DNA from: Clostridiales bacterium
GTDB lineage: Bacteria > Bacillota > Clostridia > Oscillospirales > Oscillospiraceae
Reading direction: 5' to 3'
DNA length: 64,000 nucleotides
NCBI GenBank assembly: GCA_022774865.1
Contig: JALFLH010000015.1
Span: 52,419 to 116,418, forward strand
Shown here: one piece after another, positions 34,733-44,258 of the stretch
Layout: each line of letters starts with the position of its first letter
How positions within the stretch are numbered: position 1 is the first letter of the stretch
Made by a program: the position numbers and the translations under genes
Notes under the pieces: generated by a model
What the model was told of the DNA's origin: nothing
What the model saw: only the letters and a program-made list of their open reading frames with translations
Databases searched by the model: none

Positions 34733-36859
34733 TTATTTGCCTTCGGCAGCCATTTCCTTCAGCGCGTCCTTGCGGCTGAAATTGGCACGGCCCTTCTCGT
34801 CGAAGCCCATGAACTTGACCCAGGTCATGTCGCCCAGGTTCAGCACGTCCTCGACCTTCTCCACCCGGCGGTTCTCCAGCTTGGAAATGTGCACCATGCC
34901 GTCGTGACCCGGCGCGATTTCCACAAAGGCACCGATGGGCAGGATGCGGACAACCTTGCCGTAGTACAGCTTGCCAACCTCGGGCACGAAGCAGATGTCG
35001 TCGATCATCTGCTTGGCGGCGTTGGCGGCGGCGGCATCCACGGCGGAGATGAACACGGAGCCGTCATCGTCAATATCCACCTTGGCGCCGGTATCGGCGC
35101 AGATCTTCTGGATGGTCTTGCCGCCGGTGCCGATGACCTCGCGGATCTTATCCACGGGGATTTTCAGCGACAGCATCTTGGGCGCGAACTCGGAAACCTC
35201 GGGACGGGGCGCGGGAATGGCCTTCAGAATGACCTCGGACAGGATCTCCAGACGGGCCTTGCGGCAGCGCTCCAGAGCGTCGGCGATGATCTCCATGGTC
35301 AGACCCTTGTTCTTCAGATCCATCTGAATGGCGGTGATGCCCTCGGTGGTACCGGCCACCTTGAAGTCCATCTCGCCGTGGAAGTCCTCAACGCCCTGAA
35401 TGTCGGTGAAGGTTCTCCACTGCCCGGTCTCCTGATCGGAGATCAGACCGCAGGAAATGCCGGCCACGGGCCGCTTGATGGGTACGCCGGCATCCATCAG
35501 CGCCAGTGTGGAGCCGCAGATGGAGCCCTGAGAGGTGGAGCCGTTGGAGGACAGCACCTCGGAGACCACCCGGATGGCGTAGGGGAACTCCTCCACGGAG
35601 GGAATCACAGGCAGCAGCGCCTTCTCGGCCAGCGCGCCATGGCCGATCTCCCGGCGGGAGGTGGAACGGGCGGCACGGGCTTCGCCGGTGGAATAGGCGG
35701 GGAAATTATAATGGTGGATATAGCGCTTGGTGTCCTCGGGGTAGATGGTGTCCAGCTTCTGGGCGGCGGACAGGGGATTCAGGGTGCAGATGGACAGCAC
35801 CTGGGTCTGGCCGCGGGAGAACAGGCCGCTGCCATGCACCCGGGGCAGAACGCCAACCTCGGCATCCAGAGGGCGAATCTCGTCCATGCCGCGGCCGTCC
35901 ACACGCTTGCCTTCCAACAGCCACTTTTTGACGACCTTCTTCTGCATCTTGTACAGGCAGACGTCGATATGAGTTTCAAAGTCCTCGTACTTCTCGCCGA
36001 ATTTCGCCTGGAAGTCCAGCCGGGCGGCGGTGAGCCGCTCCTCCCGGACGTTCTTGTCGGGGGTGTCCAGGGCGTATTCGATCTGATCCAGGCCGTAGGC
36101 CATCAGGTCGTCCAGCAGCTCGTGGTTGACGGCGGCCTTTTCAAAGGTGAATTTGGGTTTCCCGATCTCGGCCACAATGCCGTTGATGAATTTCACGATT
36201 TCCATGTTGGTCTCGTGGGCGATGCGGATGGCCTCCAGCACCACAGCCTCGGGGGCTTCCTTGGCCTCGGTCTCGATCATGACCACCTTCTCAAAGGTGG
36301 AGCTGATGCACACGAAGCAGTCGCTGGCCTCCCGCTCATCGGCGGAGGGGTTCACGATATATTGGCCGTTCAGGTGGCAGACGTTGGTGGTGGCCACGGG
36401 GCCGTTCCAGGGCACGTCGGAGGATGCGATGGCGATGGAAGCGCCCAGGGAAGCCACGATCTCCACGGGGTTGTCGTAATCGTTGGCCAGAACGGTGCAG
36501 GTTACCACGGTGTCGTTGCGCAGCTCTTCATCGAAGAGGGGGCGCATGGGCCGGTCGATGATCCGGCTGTTCAGGATGCCCCGCTCGGAGGGCTTGCCCT
36601 CCCGGCGGTTGAAGGAGCCGGGGATGCGGCCAACGGCGTACATCCGCTCCTCAAATTCGATGGTCAGCGGAAAATAGTCGATGCCGGCCTTGGGGATGGG
36701 GTTGCAGGTGACGGTGGTCAGCACCACGGTATCGCCGTAGCGGCAGATGCACTCGGCGTCGGCCAGCTCAGCCACCTTGCCGGTTTCCACGGTGAAGGGG
36801 CGGCCGCCGATTTCCATCTCGTAGACGTGATGGTTGGGGTATTGCTTATGCGTAATCAT
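34733..36859 (-). CDS. pnp: Polyribonucleotide nucleotidyltransferase
   Basis: 708 residues, the full PNPase length. Two RNase PH domains (about 10-230 and 310-550), a KH domain with the GTGG loop in REVIGTGGKTIQ, and a C-terminal S1 domain (about 620-690) are all recognisable. It degrades RNA 3' to 5' by phosphorolysis. GGAGG precedes the ATG. It lies downstream of rpsO, as in many bacteria, separated by a terminator-like hairpin and a long imperfect hairpin in its leader. Confidence 0.97.
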   Translation of the reverse strand: MITHKQYPNHHVYEMEIGGRPFTVETGKVAELADAECICRYGDTVVLTTVTCNPIPKAGIDYFPLTIEFEERMYAVGRIPGSFNRREGKPSERGILNSRIIDRPMRPLFDEELRNDTVVTCTVLANDYDNPVEIVASLGASIAIASSDVPWNGPVATTNVCHLNGQYIVNPSADEREASDCFVCISSTFEKVVMIETEAKEAPEAVVLEAIRIAHETNMEIVKFINGIVAEIGKPKFTFEKAAVNHELLDDLMAYGLDQIEYALDTPDKNVREERLTAARLDFQAKFGEKYEDFETHIDVCLYKMQKKVVKKWLLEGKRVDGRGMDEIRPLDAEVGVLPRVHGSGLFSRGQTQVLSICTLNPLSAAQKLDTIYPEDTKRYIHHYNFPAYSTGEARAARSTSRREIGHGALAEKALLPVIPSVEEFPYAIRVVSEVLSSNGSTSQGSICGSTLALMDAGVPIKRPVAGISCGLISDQETGQWRTFTDIQGVEDFHGEMDFKVAGTTEGITAIQMDLKNKGLTMEIIADALERCRKARLEILSEVILKAIPAPRPEVSEFAPKMLSLKIPVDKIREVIGTGGKTIQKICADTGAKVDIDDDGSVFISAVDAAAANAAKQMIDDICFVPEVGKLYYGKVVRILPIGAFVEIAPGHDGMVHISKLENRRVEKVEDVLNLGDMTWVKFMGFDEKGRANFSRKDALKEMAAEGK

Positions 36860-36890
36860 TTTGTTGTTTACCTCCTGTTTTGATTTCTGT

Positions 36891-36958
36891 CGGGAGGTTT
36901 AGCACTTGAAACAAGTGCCGGACATCCGGCAATTCTTTCAACTGCTAAAATTCTCCCG
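36891..36958 (-). promoter_or_regulatory. Long imperfect hairpin in the pnp leader
   Basis: Four nested paired blocks are visible: CGGGAG/CTCCCG, TAGCA/TGCTA, TTGAAA/TTTCAA and GCCGGA/TCCGGC, separated by small internal loops and closed by a 2-4 base apical loop. It lies 31 bases upstream of the pnp start. In E. coli pnp is autoregulated through RNase III cleavage of a leader stem; the present stem is a candidate for the same kind of control. Confidence 0.7.
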
Positions 36959-37004
36959 AATTCATTTTTGAAAGGGAATGGGCGCGGGGAATCCGGATTT
37001 CGTA

Positions 37005-37032
37005 TGAAAAGAGGGCGATGTTTCCACCGCCC
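37005..37032 (-). terminator. Terminator-like hairpin between rpsO and pnp
   Basis: Leftward GGGCGGTG (37032-37025), loop GAAA, CATCGCCC (37020-37013), followed by TCTTTTC. One G-U pair. It follows the rpsO stop and may partly uncouple pnp from rpsO. Confidence 0.7.
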
Positions 37033-37043
37033 TTTCCAATCAA

Positions 37044-37310
37044 TTACTTACGGATACCCAGCTTGGCGATGATAGCGCGGTAACGGTTGATGTCCTTCTT
37101 AGCCAGATAGTCCAGCAGATTGCGGCGCTTACCAACCATCATCAGCAGACCGCGGCGGGAATGGTTATCCTGCTTGTGCACGCGCAGGTGCTCGGTCAGC
37201 TCGTTGATGCGGGCGGTCAGAATGGCGATCTGGACTTCGGGAGAACCGGTATCGCCCTCGTGGGTTGCGTTCTCCAGGATAACCTGGGTCTTTTTTTCCT
37301 TCTGAATCAT
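37044..37310 (-). CDS. rpsO: 30S ribosomal protein S15
   Basis: 88 residues, exactly the family length, starting [20 protein letters not shown] and containing [19 protein letters not shown], the 16S rRNA-binding region. The start at 37310 is fixed by AAAGGTGG upstream, although the frame stays open to 37394. It is expressed from a promoter at 37434-37462 with a structured leader of about 115 bases. Confidence 0.97.
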   Translation of the reverse strand: MIQKEKKTQVILENATHEGDTGSPEVQIAILTARINELTEHLRVHKQDNHSRRGLLMMVGKRRNLLDYLAKKDINRYRAIIAKLGIRK

Positions 37311-37427
37311 GGTTTTTCCACCTTTTGATAAATTTACCCGGGAGCTAAGTAGGGGCTGGTAGAGTGCCATAGGCTTTCTCCCACAACTGAGCAACGGGCA
37401 TAATAAGTTTGTCTGGCCTGAACCAGC
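37311..37427 (-). promoter_or_regulatory. Probable S15 autoregulatory leader
   Basis: The leader carries pairing segments such as GGCTGGT near its 5' end with ACCAGCC downstream, and GGGAG with CTCCC. Ribosomal protein S15 represses its own mRNA through leader structures in many bacterial groups, but the structures differ by lineage and I cannot match a named class by eye. Confidence 0.4.
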
Positions 37428-37433
37428 CTGCCT

Positions 37434-37462
37434 ATCATATCATGAGTTTGCCCAAAAGTAAA
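37434..37462 (-). promoter_or_regulatory. Promoter of rpsO
   Basis: Leftward TTTACT (37462-37457), 17 bases, TATGAT (37439-37434). Confidence 0.6.
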
Positions 37463-37571
37463 GGAGAATTTTCATGATTATTCCTTTATTTCGCGCCTTT
37501 TCCGAAATACCGCGTATGCCGGCCGGATTTACCATGGATGAAACCCCATACGGAATTCCGCCGTGCGAAAC

Positions 37572-37600
37572 TTGCAATTTTTCCCGCTGTATGATAGAAT
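37572..37600 (+). promoter_or_regulatory. Promoter of the DUF2207 gene
   Basis: TTGCAA (37572-37577), 17 bases, TAGAAT (37595-37600), 35 bases before the start codon. The interval 37463-37571 shows nothing else recognisable. Confidence 0.65.
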
Positions 37601-37634
37601 AGACCAATAAACAATTCGGAAGGGGGAATGGGAA

Positions 37635-39362
37635 ATGCGCCGAATCTGCCGGCTTGGAATGGCGCTGCTGTGCGCGGTTCTTTTGACCACGGCAGTGTTT
37701 GCCCAGAGCAGCGCGACGGTTGTGGACAATCAGTGCACCGTCACCTCGGACGGCTACTGCGATGTGACGCTCAATGTGACGCTGAATCTGGAACAGCCGG
37801 CGGCCAACCTGACCTTCCCCCTGCCGAAGAACGCGAAGGATGTTACCATGAACGGCAGCTCCGTGCGCACCTACGGCAGCGCGGATGACGCGAATGTGAT
37901 TCTGGCTGACCTGTCCGGCCTGAACGGGATCGTGGGCAGCTATTCCATGACCTTCCGTTACGGAATATCCAACGTGCTGAAAACGGTGGAGAAAAAGCTC
38001 TATATGGAAATCCCCCTGCTGTGCGGCTTTGACTACCCGGTGGAGACGCTGAATTTCCGGATTATCATGCCCGGCGAGGTCAGCGGCAAGCCCACTTTTT
38101 CCAGCGCCTTTCTGCAGACGGGAATGGAATCCATTGTTCAGTGCGCGGTGGGCGGCAGCCTGATCTCCGGCTCCGTTTCCCAGCCCCTGTCCGAGCGGGA
38201 AACCATGACGCTGACCATGCCCGTCAGCGAGCAGATGTTCCCCGGTAAGCTCATCGTGGAGCGGGAGGGCAACCCGGAAGCGGTTCCCATGGCGGTATGC
38301 GCCGTGCTGGCATTGGTGTACTGGCTGGTGCTGATGCGCTGCCTGCCCCCCATTCGCCAGCGCCAGATCACGCGGCTGGACGGCGTGACCGCCGGAGAGC
38401 TGGGCTGCCGGCTGACCACGGCGGGCGTGGATCTGACCATGATGGTGTTCTCCTGGGCGCAGTTGGGCTATTTACAGATTGCCCCGGACAAATACGGCCG
38501 CGTGCTGCTCTACCGGCGGATGAAAATGGGCAACGAGCGGACGGAATTTGAAAACCGGTATTTTCAGAGACTCTTTGCCAAATCCGATGTCGCCGACGCC
38601 ACGGGCATGGCCTACGCCCAATTGTGCCGCCAGGCGGCTGAAACCGTCTCCGGTGTCAGGGAGATGCACCGGCGGCAGGCCGGAAGCGCCCGCGTTTTCC
38701 GGGCAGTGGCCGCGCTGGCCAGCCTGTTTTCCGGCGTTTGCCTTGCCATGAACCTGACCGCCAACTCCATGTTGCAGCTACTGCTGGCTGTTGTTCTGGG
38801 CGCGGCGGGCTTCATCACGGCATGGGGTATTCAGGGGGGAATGTACAAGCTCCATCTCCGGGGCAAGGTGCCTGTAGGCATTGGATGCTGCTGCGCGGCG
38901 GTCTGGGTGGCGCTGGGTGTGGCTGCCGGGCAGGTGCTGATCGCGGTGCTGGCGGTGCTGATACAGGTGGCGGCCGGACTGATGGCGGCCTACGGCGGCC
39001 GGCGCAGTGATCTGGGACGCTATCAGGCGGGGCAGATTCTCGGCCTGCGCTATTATCTGAAGCATATTCCCCGGGAGGAAGTGCTGCGCAATATGCAGAA
39101 CGATCCCGATTATTTCTTTGATATGCTGCCCTATGCCATTGCGCTGGGCGTGGATCGGCCCTTTGCCGCGCGCTTTGGCCGGATGAAGCTGCCGGACTGC
39201 GCCTATGTCGCCGCGCGCCGTGACCGCCAGCGCACCGCCGCCGAATGGGCCGCGCTGGTGCGCAGAACGGCGGACGCCATGGATTCCCTGCCGCGCAGGC
39301 TGGAGCTGCGGCAGTGGGTTCCGCTGCCATCCGCTCCGAGAGCGAAAAAACGCAGAAGATAA
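37635..39362 (+). CDS. DUF2207-type membrane protein
   Basis: 575 residues. A signal peptide (about 1-23) leads into an extracytoplasmic beta-rich domain (about 25-215), a membrane segment near 218-236 (AVPMAVCAVLALVYWLVLM), a cytosolic region, two to three further membrane segments near 355-460, and a C-terminal portion with DYFFDMLPYAIALGVDRPFAARFG. That last motif (LPYAIALG) is typical of DUF2207 proteins. Their function is unknown. It is monocistronic and its C-terminus is strongly basic. Confidence 0.78.
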   Translation: MRRICRLGMALLCAVLLTTAVFAQSSATVVDNQCTVTSDGYCDVTLNVTLNLEQPAANLTFPLPKNAKDVTMNGSSVRTYGSADDANVILADLSGLNGIVGSYSMTFRYGISNVLKTVEKKLYMEIPLLCGFDYPVETLNFRIIMPGEVSGKPTFSSAFLQTGMESIVQCAVGGSLISGSVSQPLSERETMTLTMPVSEQMFPGKLIVEREGNPEAVPMAVCAVLALVYWLVLMRCLPPIRQRQITRLDGVTAGELGCRLTTAGVDLTMMVFSWAQLGYLQIAPDKYGRVLLYRRMKMGNERTEFENRYFQRLFAKSDVADATGMAYAQLCRQAAETVSGVREMHRRQAGSARVFRAVAALASLFSGVCLAMNLTANSMLQLLLAVVLGAAGFITAWGIQGGMYKLHLRGKVPVGIGCCCAAVWVALGVAAGQVLIAVLAVLIQVAAGLMAAYGGRRSDLGRYQAGQILGLRYYLKHIPREEVLRNMQNDPDYFFDMLPYAIALGVDRPFAARFGRMKLPDCAYVAARRDRQRTAAEWAALVRRTADAMDSLPRRLELRQWVPLPSAPRAKKRRR

Positions 39363-39366
39363 GCTG

Positions 39367-39394
39367 ACCGCCGGAGACGAACGCCTCCGGCGGT
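39367..39394 (+). terminator. Weak terminator after the DUF2207 gene
   Basis: ACCGCCGGAG and CTCCGGCGGT form a 10-bp stem with an 8-base loop directly after the stop codon, but the T tract is poor. Confidence 0.45.
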
Positions 39395-39432
39395 ATTCGT
39401 CTGCGAGGAAGCACGGTTCGGACGGAGGACGG

Positions 39433-39699
39433 TTATTCCGCGCAGGCACAGCATTCTTCGTCGTCCGGCACGGTCAGATCGCAATCCGTGAGCTGCTCAA
39501 TGGGCAGGTCGAACACAGCGCTGAGCCGTTGAAGCTGCCGGTGGGTGAACACCGGGATCACCCGCTCCTCCTCGTAGTCCCGCAGGGTGCAGAGGCTGAT
39601 GCCCACCAGCCGGGAAAGCGCCCGGCGGGATACGCGGTATTTTTCCCGCAGATACCGGATGTTTTTGGAACAGACGAAGTCATTCAAAATAATTACCAT
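39433..39699 (-). CDS. Small XRE-family DNA-binding protein
   Basis: 88 residues. An HTH of the XRE/Cro type spans about residues 11-70 (IRYLREKYRVSRRALSRLVGISLCTLRDYE, then VFDLPIEQLTDCDL). The tail is acidic and ends DDEECCACAE, with three cysteines that could bind metal or sense redox state. The start is uncertain: three ATGs at 39708, 39705 and 39699 follow AGAGGA, and the last has the best spacing. Targets are unknown; no partner gene is adjacent. Confidence 0.75.
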   Translation of the reverse strand: MVIILNDFVCSKNIRYLREKYRVSRRALSRLVGISLCTLRDYEEERVIPVFTHRQLQRLSAVFDLPIEQLTDCDLTVPDDEECCACAE

Positions 39700-39766
39700 A
39701 ATCATCATTCCTCTCTGGAAAAATAGATGTGGATGGCGGCCTCCGGATTTTCTCCGGACACACAGT

Positions 39767-39793
39767 ATCCCACACCGGGTTCCGGTGTGGGAT
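39767..39793. terminator. Perfect hairpin downstream of hemW
   Basis: ATCCCACACCGG (39767-39778) and CCGGTGTGGGAT (39782-39793) form a perfect 12-bp stem with a 3-base loop, 4 bases beyond the hemW stop. No T tract follows leftward, so termination may be incomplete. Confidence 0.5.
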
Positions 39794-39797
39794 AGGT

Positions 39798-40997
39798 TTA
39801 GGTATTGAACCGTTTCAATTGCTGGGACTTGTCCTGAATCACCATCAGGTCGGAAATGAGCGTGTTGGAAATCAGATAGCCCTTGGGGGTCAGGCGCCAG
39901 CGGCCATCCTCGCCTTTGACCGCGTGGCCGAAGGATCGGTCTTTTTCCAGCGCCGCCTCAATGGGATCGAAGGGGAGCAGGAATTTGCGTTCGTACTCCT
40001 CTCGGTTGATGCCCACGCTGGTGCGCAGGCGCAGCATCAGATATTCCCCGGCACGCTCCCGCAGCGGGATTTCATCAATCTCCTGCAGCACCTCACCGCC
40101 GGTTTTCATTCCGTTGATGTAGCCCTGCAGATCCCGGACGATGGTGAACCGCTTGCCGGCGAAGTCGGAGCTGGCGTTGGGGCCGAAGCCCAGATATTCC
40201 CCGCCGGTCCAGTATTTCATATTGTGGCGGGCGTACAGACCCTTCCGGGCAAAATTGGAAATTTCATACTGCCGGAAGCCCTTGCTCCGGAGAATGTCCA
40301 CCGCGGCCAGATACATATCCGCCTGGGTATCGTCGCTGGGCAGATGGCAGAAATCCTTATACGCGTACAGGGGCGTGCCTTCTTCCACCTTCAGTCCATA
40401 GCAGCTGATGTGCTCGGGCTGCAGTGTCAGCACCCGTTCCAGCGTGTCCTTCCATGCGGTAAGGGTCTGGCCGGGCAGGCCGTACATCAGATCCAGGCTG
40501 AGATTCTTGAAGCCGGCCTTGCGGATACGGCTCACGGCGGCCACGGCCTGGGCATAGTCGTGGGGACGGCCCAGCTTTTTCAGCAGCGCGTCGTCATCCG
40601 TCTGCACGCCAAGGCTGACCCGGTTGAAGCCTTCGGCCTTCATCCGCTTCAGAAAGCCGTCGGAAACCGAGTCCGGGTTCGCCTCAAAGGTGATTTCCGC
40701 GTTATAGTCCACGTCAAAACTCCGCCGAATGGCAGCGAGAATGGTCGCCAGACCGTCGGCGCCGAAAAAGCTGGGGGTGCCGCCGCCAAAATAGATGGTA
40801 TCCACCCGATAGCCCGGCGCCTGCGGGCCGGCCTCCCTGATGTGGGTGACCACGGCGTTCAGGTAGCCATCCATCAGCTTGTCGTCCTTGGCGGTCAGAG
40901 AGTAAAAGTCGCAGTACTGGCATTTGCTGCGGCAGAAAGGAACATGGACATAGATGCCCAGAGGCGTTTTATCCTGGGTTTTCGAGAAAAGTGGCAT
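39798..40997 (-). CDS. hemW: Radical SAM protein HemW (coproporphyrinogen oxidase-like)
   Basis: 399 residues. The radical SAM cluster ligands are C22, C26 and C29 (CxxxCxxC), followed by YFGGGTPS and the EANPDS motif. The C-terminal HemN/HemW domain is present. HemW proteins are now regarded as heme chaperones rather than true oxygen-independent coproporphyrinogen oxidases, which carry an extra N-terminal segment absent here. It follows lepA with a 31-base gap, the common lepA-hemW pairing. Confidence 0.9.
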   Translation of the reverse strand: MPLFSKTQDKTPLGIYVHVPFCRSKCQYCDFYSLTAKDDKLMDGYLNAVVTHIREAGPQAPGYRVDTIYFGGGTPSFFGADGLATILAAIRRSFDVDYNAEITFEANPDSVSDGFLKRMKAEGFNRVSLGVQTDDDALLKKLGRPHDYAQAVAAVSRIRKAGFKNLSLDLMYGLPGQTLTAWKDTLERVLTLQPEHISCYGLKVEEGTPLYAYKDFCHLPSDDTQADMYLAAVDILRSKGFRQYEISNFARKGLYARHNMKYWTGGEYLGFGPNASSDFAGKRFTIVRDLQGYINGMKTGGEVLQEIDEIPLRERAGEYLMLRLRTSVGINREEYERKFLLPFDPIEAALEKDRSFGHAVKGEDGRWRLTPKGYLISNTLISDLMVIQDKSQQLKRFNT

Positions 40998-41028
40998 AGG
41001 AAACCTCCTGAATTGTCATGACGCGGCC

Positions 41029-42837
41029 TTAATCGTCGTCCAGCTTGAGAACCGCCATAAATGCCTCGGAGGGGACGGACACGGTGCCAAAGGTGCGCAT
41101 CCGCTTTTTGCCCTCCTTCTGCTTTTCCAGCAGCTTCTTTTTTCTTGTGATATCGCCGCCGTAGCACTTGGCCAGCACATCCTTGCGCACGGCCTTGATG
41201 GTCTCCCGGGCGATGATCTTGCCCCCGATGGCCGCCTGAATGGGGATTTCGAACTGGGCGCGGGGGATATTCTCCTTCAGCTTTTCGCAGATTTTCCGGG
41301 CGCGGGGGTAGGCGTTGTCCGCAAAGAGAATGAAGCTCAGCGCGTCCACGATGTCGCCGTTGAGCAGAATGTCCAGCTTGACCAGCTTGCTGGGGCGGTA
41401 GCCGATCAGTTCATAGTCCAGACTGCCGTAGCCCCGGGTGCGGGACTTCAGCGCATCGAAGAAATCGTAGATAATCTCGTTCAGGGGCATCTCGTAATGC
41501 AGCTCCACCCGGTTGGCATCCAGATAGACCATATCTTTGAAGATACCCCGGCGGTTGGTGGCCAGATCCATGATGTTGCCCACATATTCCTGCGGGGACA
41601 TCAGATTCACCCTGACATAAGGCTCCTCCGCTAGCTCGATCTCCATGGGATCGGGGTAATCCAGCGGGTTATCCACCATGATGACCTGCCCGTTGGTCTT
41701 GGTCACCCGGTAGACCACGTTGGGGGCGGTGGTGATCAGATCCAGATTGTACTCCCGCTCCAGCCGTTCCTGGATAATTTCCATATGCAGCAGTCCCAAA
41801 AAGCCGCAGCGGAAGCCAAAGCCCAGAGCGATGGAGCTTTCCGGCTCATAGACAAAGGCGGCGTCGTTCAGCTTCAGCTTTTCCAGCGCGTCCCGCAGAT
41901 CCTGATACCGGGCGCCGTCGGCGGGGTAGATGCCGGAGTAGACCATGGGCTGCACCGGCCGGTAGCCGGGCAGGGGCTCGGCGGCGGGATTCTCCACGCC
42001 TGTAATGGTGTCGCCCACCCGGGTGTCGGACACGGTTTTGATGGAGGCGGTGATATAGCCCACCTCGCCGGCGCCCAGGGCGTCCCGCGGCGTCAGACCC
42101 TTGGGGCGCATGGTGCCCACCTCCACCACCTTGTACACCGCGCCGGTGGCCATCATTTTGATGTCCATGCCGGGCCGGACGGTGCCCTGCTTGATCCGGG
42201 CGTAGACAATGACACCCCGGTAGGAGTCGTACTGGCTGTCGAAGATCAGCGCCTGCAGCGGCGCGGAGCGGTCGCCCCTGGGCGCGGGCACGCCGCGCAC
42301 GATCATTTCCAGAACGGCGTGGATGTTGATGCCGTTTTTGGCGGAAATTTCCGGGGCGTCCTCCGCGGGAATACAGAGGATGTCCTCGATTTCCGCTTTC
42401 GCTTCGGCGGGACGGGCGGAGGGCAGGTCGATTTTGTTGATGACGGGCAAAACCTCCAGCCCGGAATCGGCAGCCAGAAAGGTGTTGGCCAGCGTCTGTG
42501 CCTCCACGCCCTGAGAAGCGTCCACCACCAGCACCGCGCCCTCGCAGGCGGCCAGACTCCGGGAAACCTCGTAATTAAAGTCCACGTGACCCGGGGTGTC
42601 AATCAGGTTCAGATCATAGGTCTCGCCGTCGTCGGCGCAGTAGTCCATCTGTACGGCGGTGGCCTTGATGGTGATGCCCCGTTCCCGCTCCAAATCCATG
42701 GAGTCGAGAATCTGATCCTCCATCTCCCGCTTTTCGACGGCGTTGCACTGTTCCAGCAGCCGGTCGGCCAGCGTGGATTTGCCGTGGTCAATGTGGGCGA
42801 TGATGGAAAAATTGCGGATGTGGGAAAGATCGGTCAT
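41029..42837 (-). CDS. lepA: Elongation factor 4 (LepA)
   Basis: 602 residues, family length. The GTPase P-loop AHIDHGKST is at 14-22, with DTPGHVDF and NKIDLP downstream. The LepA-specific C-terminal domain ends in [26 protein letters not shown]. It is a ribosome-associated GTPase acting during initiation or elongation under stress. It is transcribed with hemW from a promoter at 42902-42930. Confidence 0.96.
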   Translation of the reverse strand: MTDLSHIRNFSIIAHIDHGKSTLADRLLEQCNAVEKREMEDQILDSMDLERERGITIKATAVQMDYCADDGETYDLNLIDTPGHVDFNYEVSRSLAACEGAVLVVDASQGVEAQTLANTFLAADSGLEVLPVINKIDLPSARPAEAKAEIEDILCIPAEDAPEISAKNGINIHAVLEMIVRGVPAPRGDRSAPLQALIFDSQYDSYRGVIVYARIKQGTVRPGMDIKMMATGAVYKVVEVGTMRPKGLTPRDALGAGEVGYITASIKTVSDTRVGDTITGVENPAAEPLPGYRPVQPMVYSGIYPADGARYQDLRDALEKLKLNDAAFVYEPESSIALGFGFRCGFLGLLHMEIIQERLEREYNLDLITTAPNVVYRVTKTNGQVIMVDNPLDYPDPMEIELAEEPYVRVNLMSPQEYVGNIMDLATNRRGIFKDMVYLDANRVELHYEMPLNEIIYDFFDALKSRTRGYGSLDYELIGYRPSKLVKLDILLNGDIVDALSFILFADNAYPRARKICEKLKENIPRAQFEIPIQAAIGGKIIARETIKAVRKDVLAKCYGGDITRKKKLLEKQKEGKKRMRTFGTVSVPSEAFMAVLKLDDD

Positions 42838-42848
42838 ATCGCTGCACC

Positions 42849-42893
42849 TCAGAGTGAATTGTCAGGTGCCCCGCGGAGGGCACACTCTGTCAT
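42849..42893 (-). promoter_or_regulatory. Structured leader of lepA
   Basis: CAGAGTG...CACTCTG (outer) encloses a GTGCCC/GGGGCAC inner stem between the promoter and the lepA ribosome site. The element is about 45 bases and of unknown role. Confidence 0.45.
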
Positions 42894-42901
42894 TTTCCCA
42901 T

Positions 42902-42930
42902 ATTATATCGAATTTTTGCCAAAAAGTAAA
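42902..42930 (-). promoter_or_regulatory. Promoter of lepA-hemW
   Basis: Leftward TTTACT (42930-42925), 17 bases, perfect TATAAT (42907-42902). Confidence 0.68.
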
Positions 42931-43025
42931 CCGTATGTTTTCTTAAATTTGCGGGAAAACTGGTGCTGTAACCTCCTGATTTTAGCCGAATCATGGGAAT
43001 TATGAAAAAAACAGAGGGGAAACCC

Positions 43026-43054
43026 TTGCCAAAAAAACTTTTTCGGGGTATAGT
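43026..43054 (+). promoter_or_regulatory. Promoter of rpoD
   Basis: TTGCCA (43026-43031), 17 bases, TATAGT (43049-43054), with the start codon at 43104. Confidence 0.62.
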
Positions 43055-43103
43055 TTAACGGCATGAAAAGACAGATCATTGTAAAATAAAGAGGGGATTC
43101 CGC

Positions 43104-44252
43104 ATGAGCACCGCAAAGAAAGCACCCAAAAATATGGAAGATATCCACGCTGCCCTCCAGAACCTGATCGCGCAGGGGAAAAAGGACGGCATGATCCGGG
43201 CTTCGGATCTGAACGCCCAACTGGAAAAAATGGATTTGACCCCGGAGAAGATCGAGGAGATCTATGACCGGTTTGAGGCCATGAATATCCAGATCGTCAC
43301 CAACGATCTGGATATCGATCTGGGCGATGACCTGGATCTGGGTGATGGACTGGATGACGATATTGATCTGACCGGACTGGAAGACGAGGAACTGGTCGAT
43401 CCGGTGGATCTGGCCGCCGAATACAGTCTGGACGATCCCGTGCGGATGTATTTGAAGGAAATCGGACAGATCAAGCTGCTCTCCCCCGAGGAAGAGGTGG
43501 AACTGGCCAAACGGGTGTCCGAGGGCGATCAGGAGGCAAAGAACAAGCTCACCGAAGCGAACCTGCGCCTGGTTGTCTCCATCGCAAAGAAATACTCCGG
43601 CCGGGGTCTGCACATTCTGGATCTGATTCAGGAGGGCAACACGGGACTGATCCGCGCGGTCGATAAATTCGACTGGACAAAGGGAAACAAATTCTCTACA
43701 TATGCCACCTGGTGGATCCGGCAGGCCATTACCCGCGCCATCGCCGATCAGGCCCGAACCATCCGGGTACCGGTGCATATGGTTGAGGTGATCAACAAGG
43801 CCACCCGCTGCAACCGGAAGCTGGTGCAGGAGTTGGGACGGGAGCCGACCGTGGAGGAAATCGCCAAGGAGCTGAATCTGCCCGTTGAGAAAATCATTGA
43901 GGCAAACCGCACCGCCGCCGATACCCTGAGTCTGGACACCCCCGTGGGCGATGAAGAGGATACCTCCATCGGCTCTTTCGTGGAGGATGAGCGTACCCCC
44001 GGCCCCGCCGACGCCACCTCCAACGCGCTGCTGGCGGAAGCGCTGCGGGAGATTCTGGATACGCTGACCGAGCGGGAGGCGGACGTGCTGCGGATGCGCT
44101 TCGGTATGTACGACGGCCGTACCCACACGCTGGAAGAGGTGGGTCAGATTTTCGGCGTCACCCGGGAGCGGATTCGCCAGATTGAGAACAAGGCCATCCG
44201 CAAGCTGCGCCACCCCAGCCGCGCCAAGAAAATCCGTGATTTCTACTGCTGA
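43104..44252 (+). CDS. rpoD: Primary RNA polymerase sigma factor (RpoD/SigA)
   Basis: 382 residues, the short Firmicute form. After a region 1.1-like N-terminus there is a strongly acidic run (about 68-98, repeated DLD/GDDLD). Region 1.2 starts near [11 protein letters not shown], region 2 has the core-binding and -10 recognition segment ending [15 protein letters not shown], and region 4 has the helix-turn-helix [20 protein letters not shown]. It directs housekeeping transcription, in line with the TTGACA/TATAAT promoters in the window. dnaG, often its neighbour, is not adjacent. Confidence 0.95.
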   Translation: MSTAKKAPKNMEDIHAALQNLIAQGKKDGMIRASDLNAQLEKMDLTPEKIEEIYDRFEAMNIQIVTNDLDIDLGDDLDLGDGLDDDIDLTGLEDEELVDPVDLAAEYSLDDPVRMYLKEIGQIKLLSPEEEVELAKRVSEGDQEAKNKLTEANLRLVVSIAKKYSGRGLHILDLIQEGNTGLIRAVDKFDWTKGNKFSTYATWWIRQAITRAIADQARTIRVPVHMVEVINKATRCNRKLVQELGREPTVEEIAKELNLPVEKIIEANRTAADTLSLDTPVGDEEDTSIGSFVEDERTPGPADATSNALLAEALREILDTLTEREADVLRMRFGMYDGRTHTLEEVGQIFGVTRERIRQIENKAIRKLRHPSRAKKIRDFYC

Positions 44253-44258
44253 TAAGAC

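Noticed and set aside
34646..36883. 745-codon open frame opposite pnp
   Set aside because: Antisense shadow of PNPase with histidine/glycine-rich low-information sequence.
39798..40997. Oxygen-independent coproporphyrinogen III oxidase (HemN)
   Set aside because: The N-terminal extension of true HemN is missing and the lepA neighbourhood is that of HemW.
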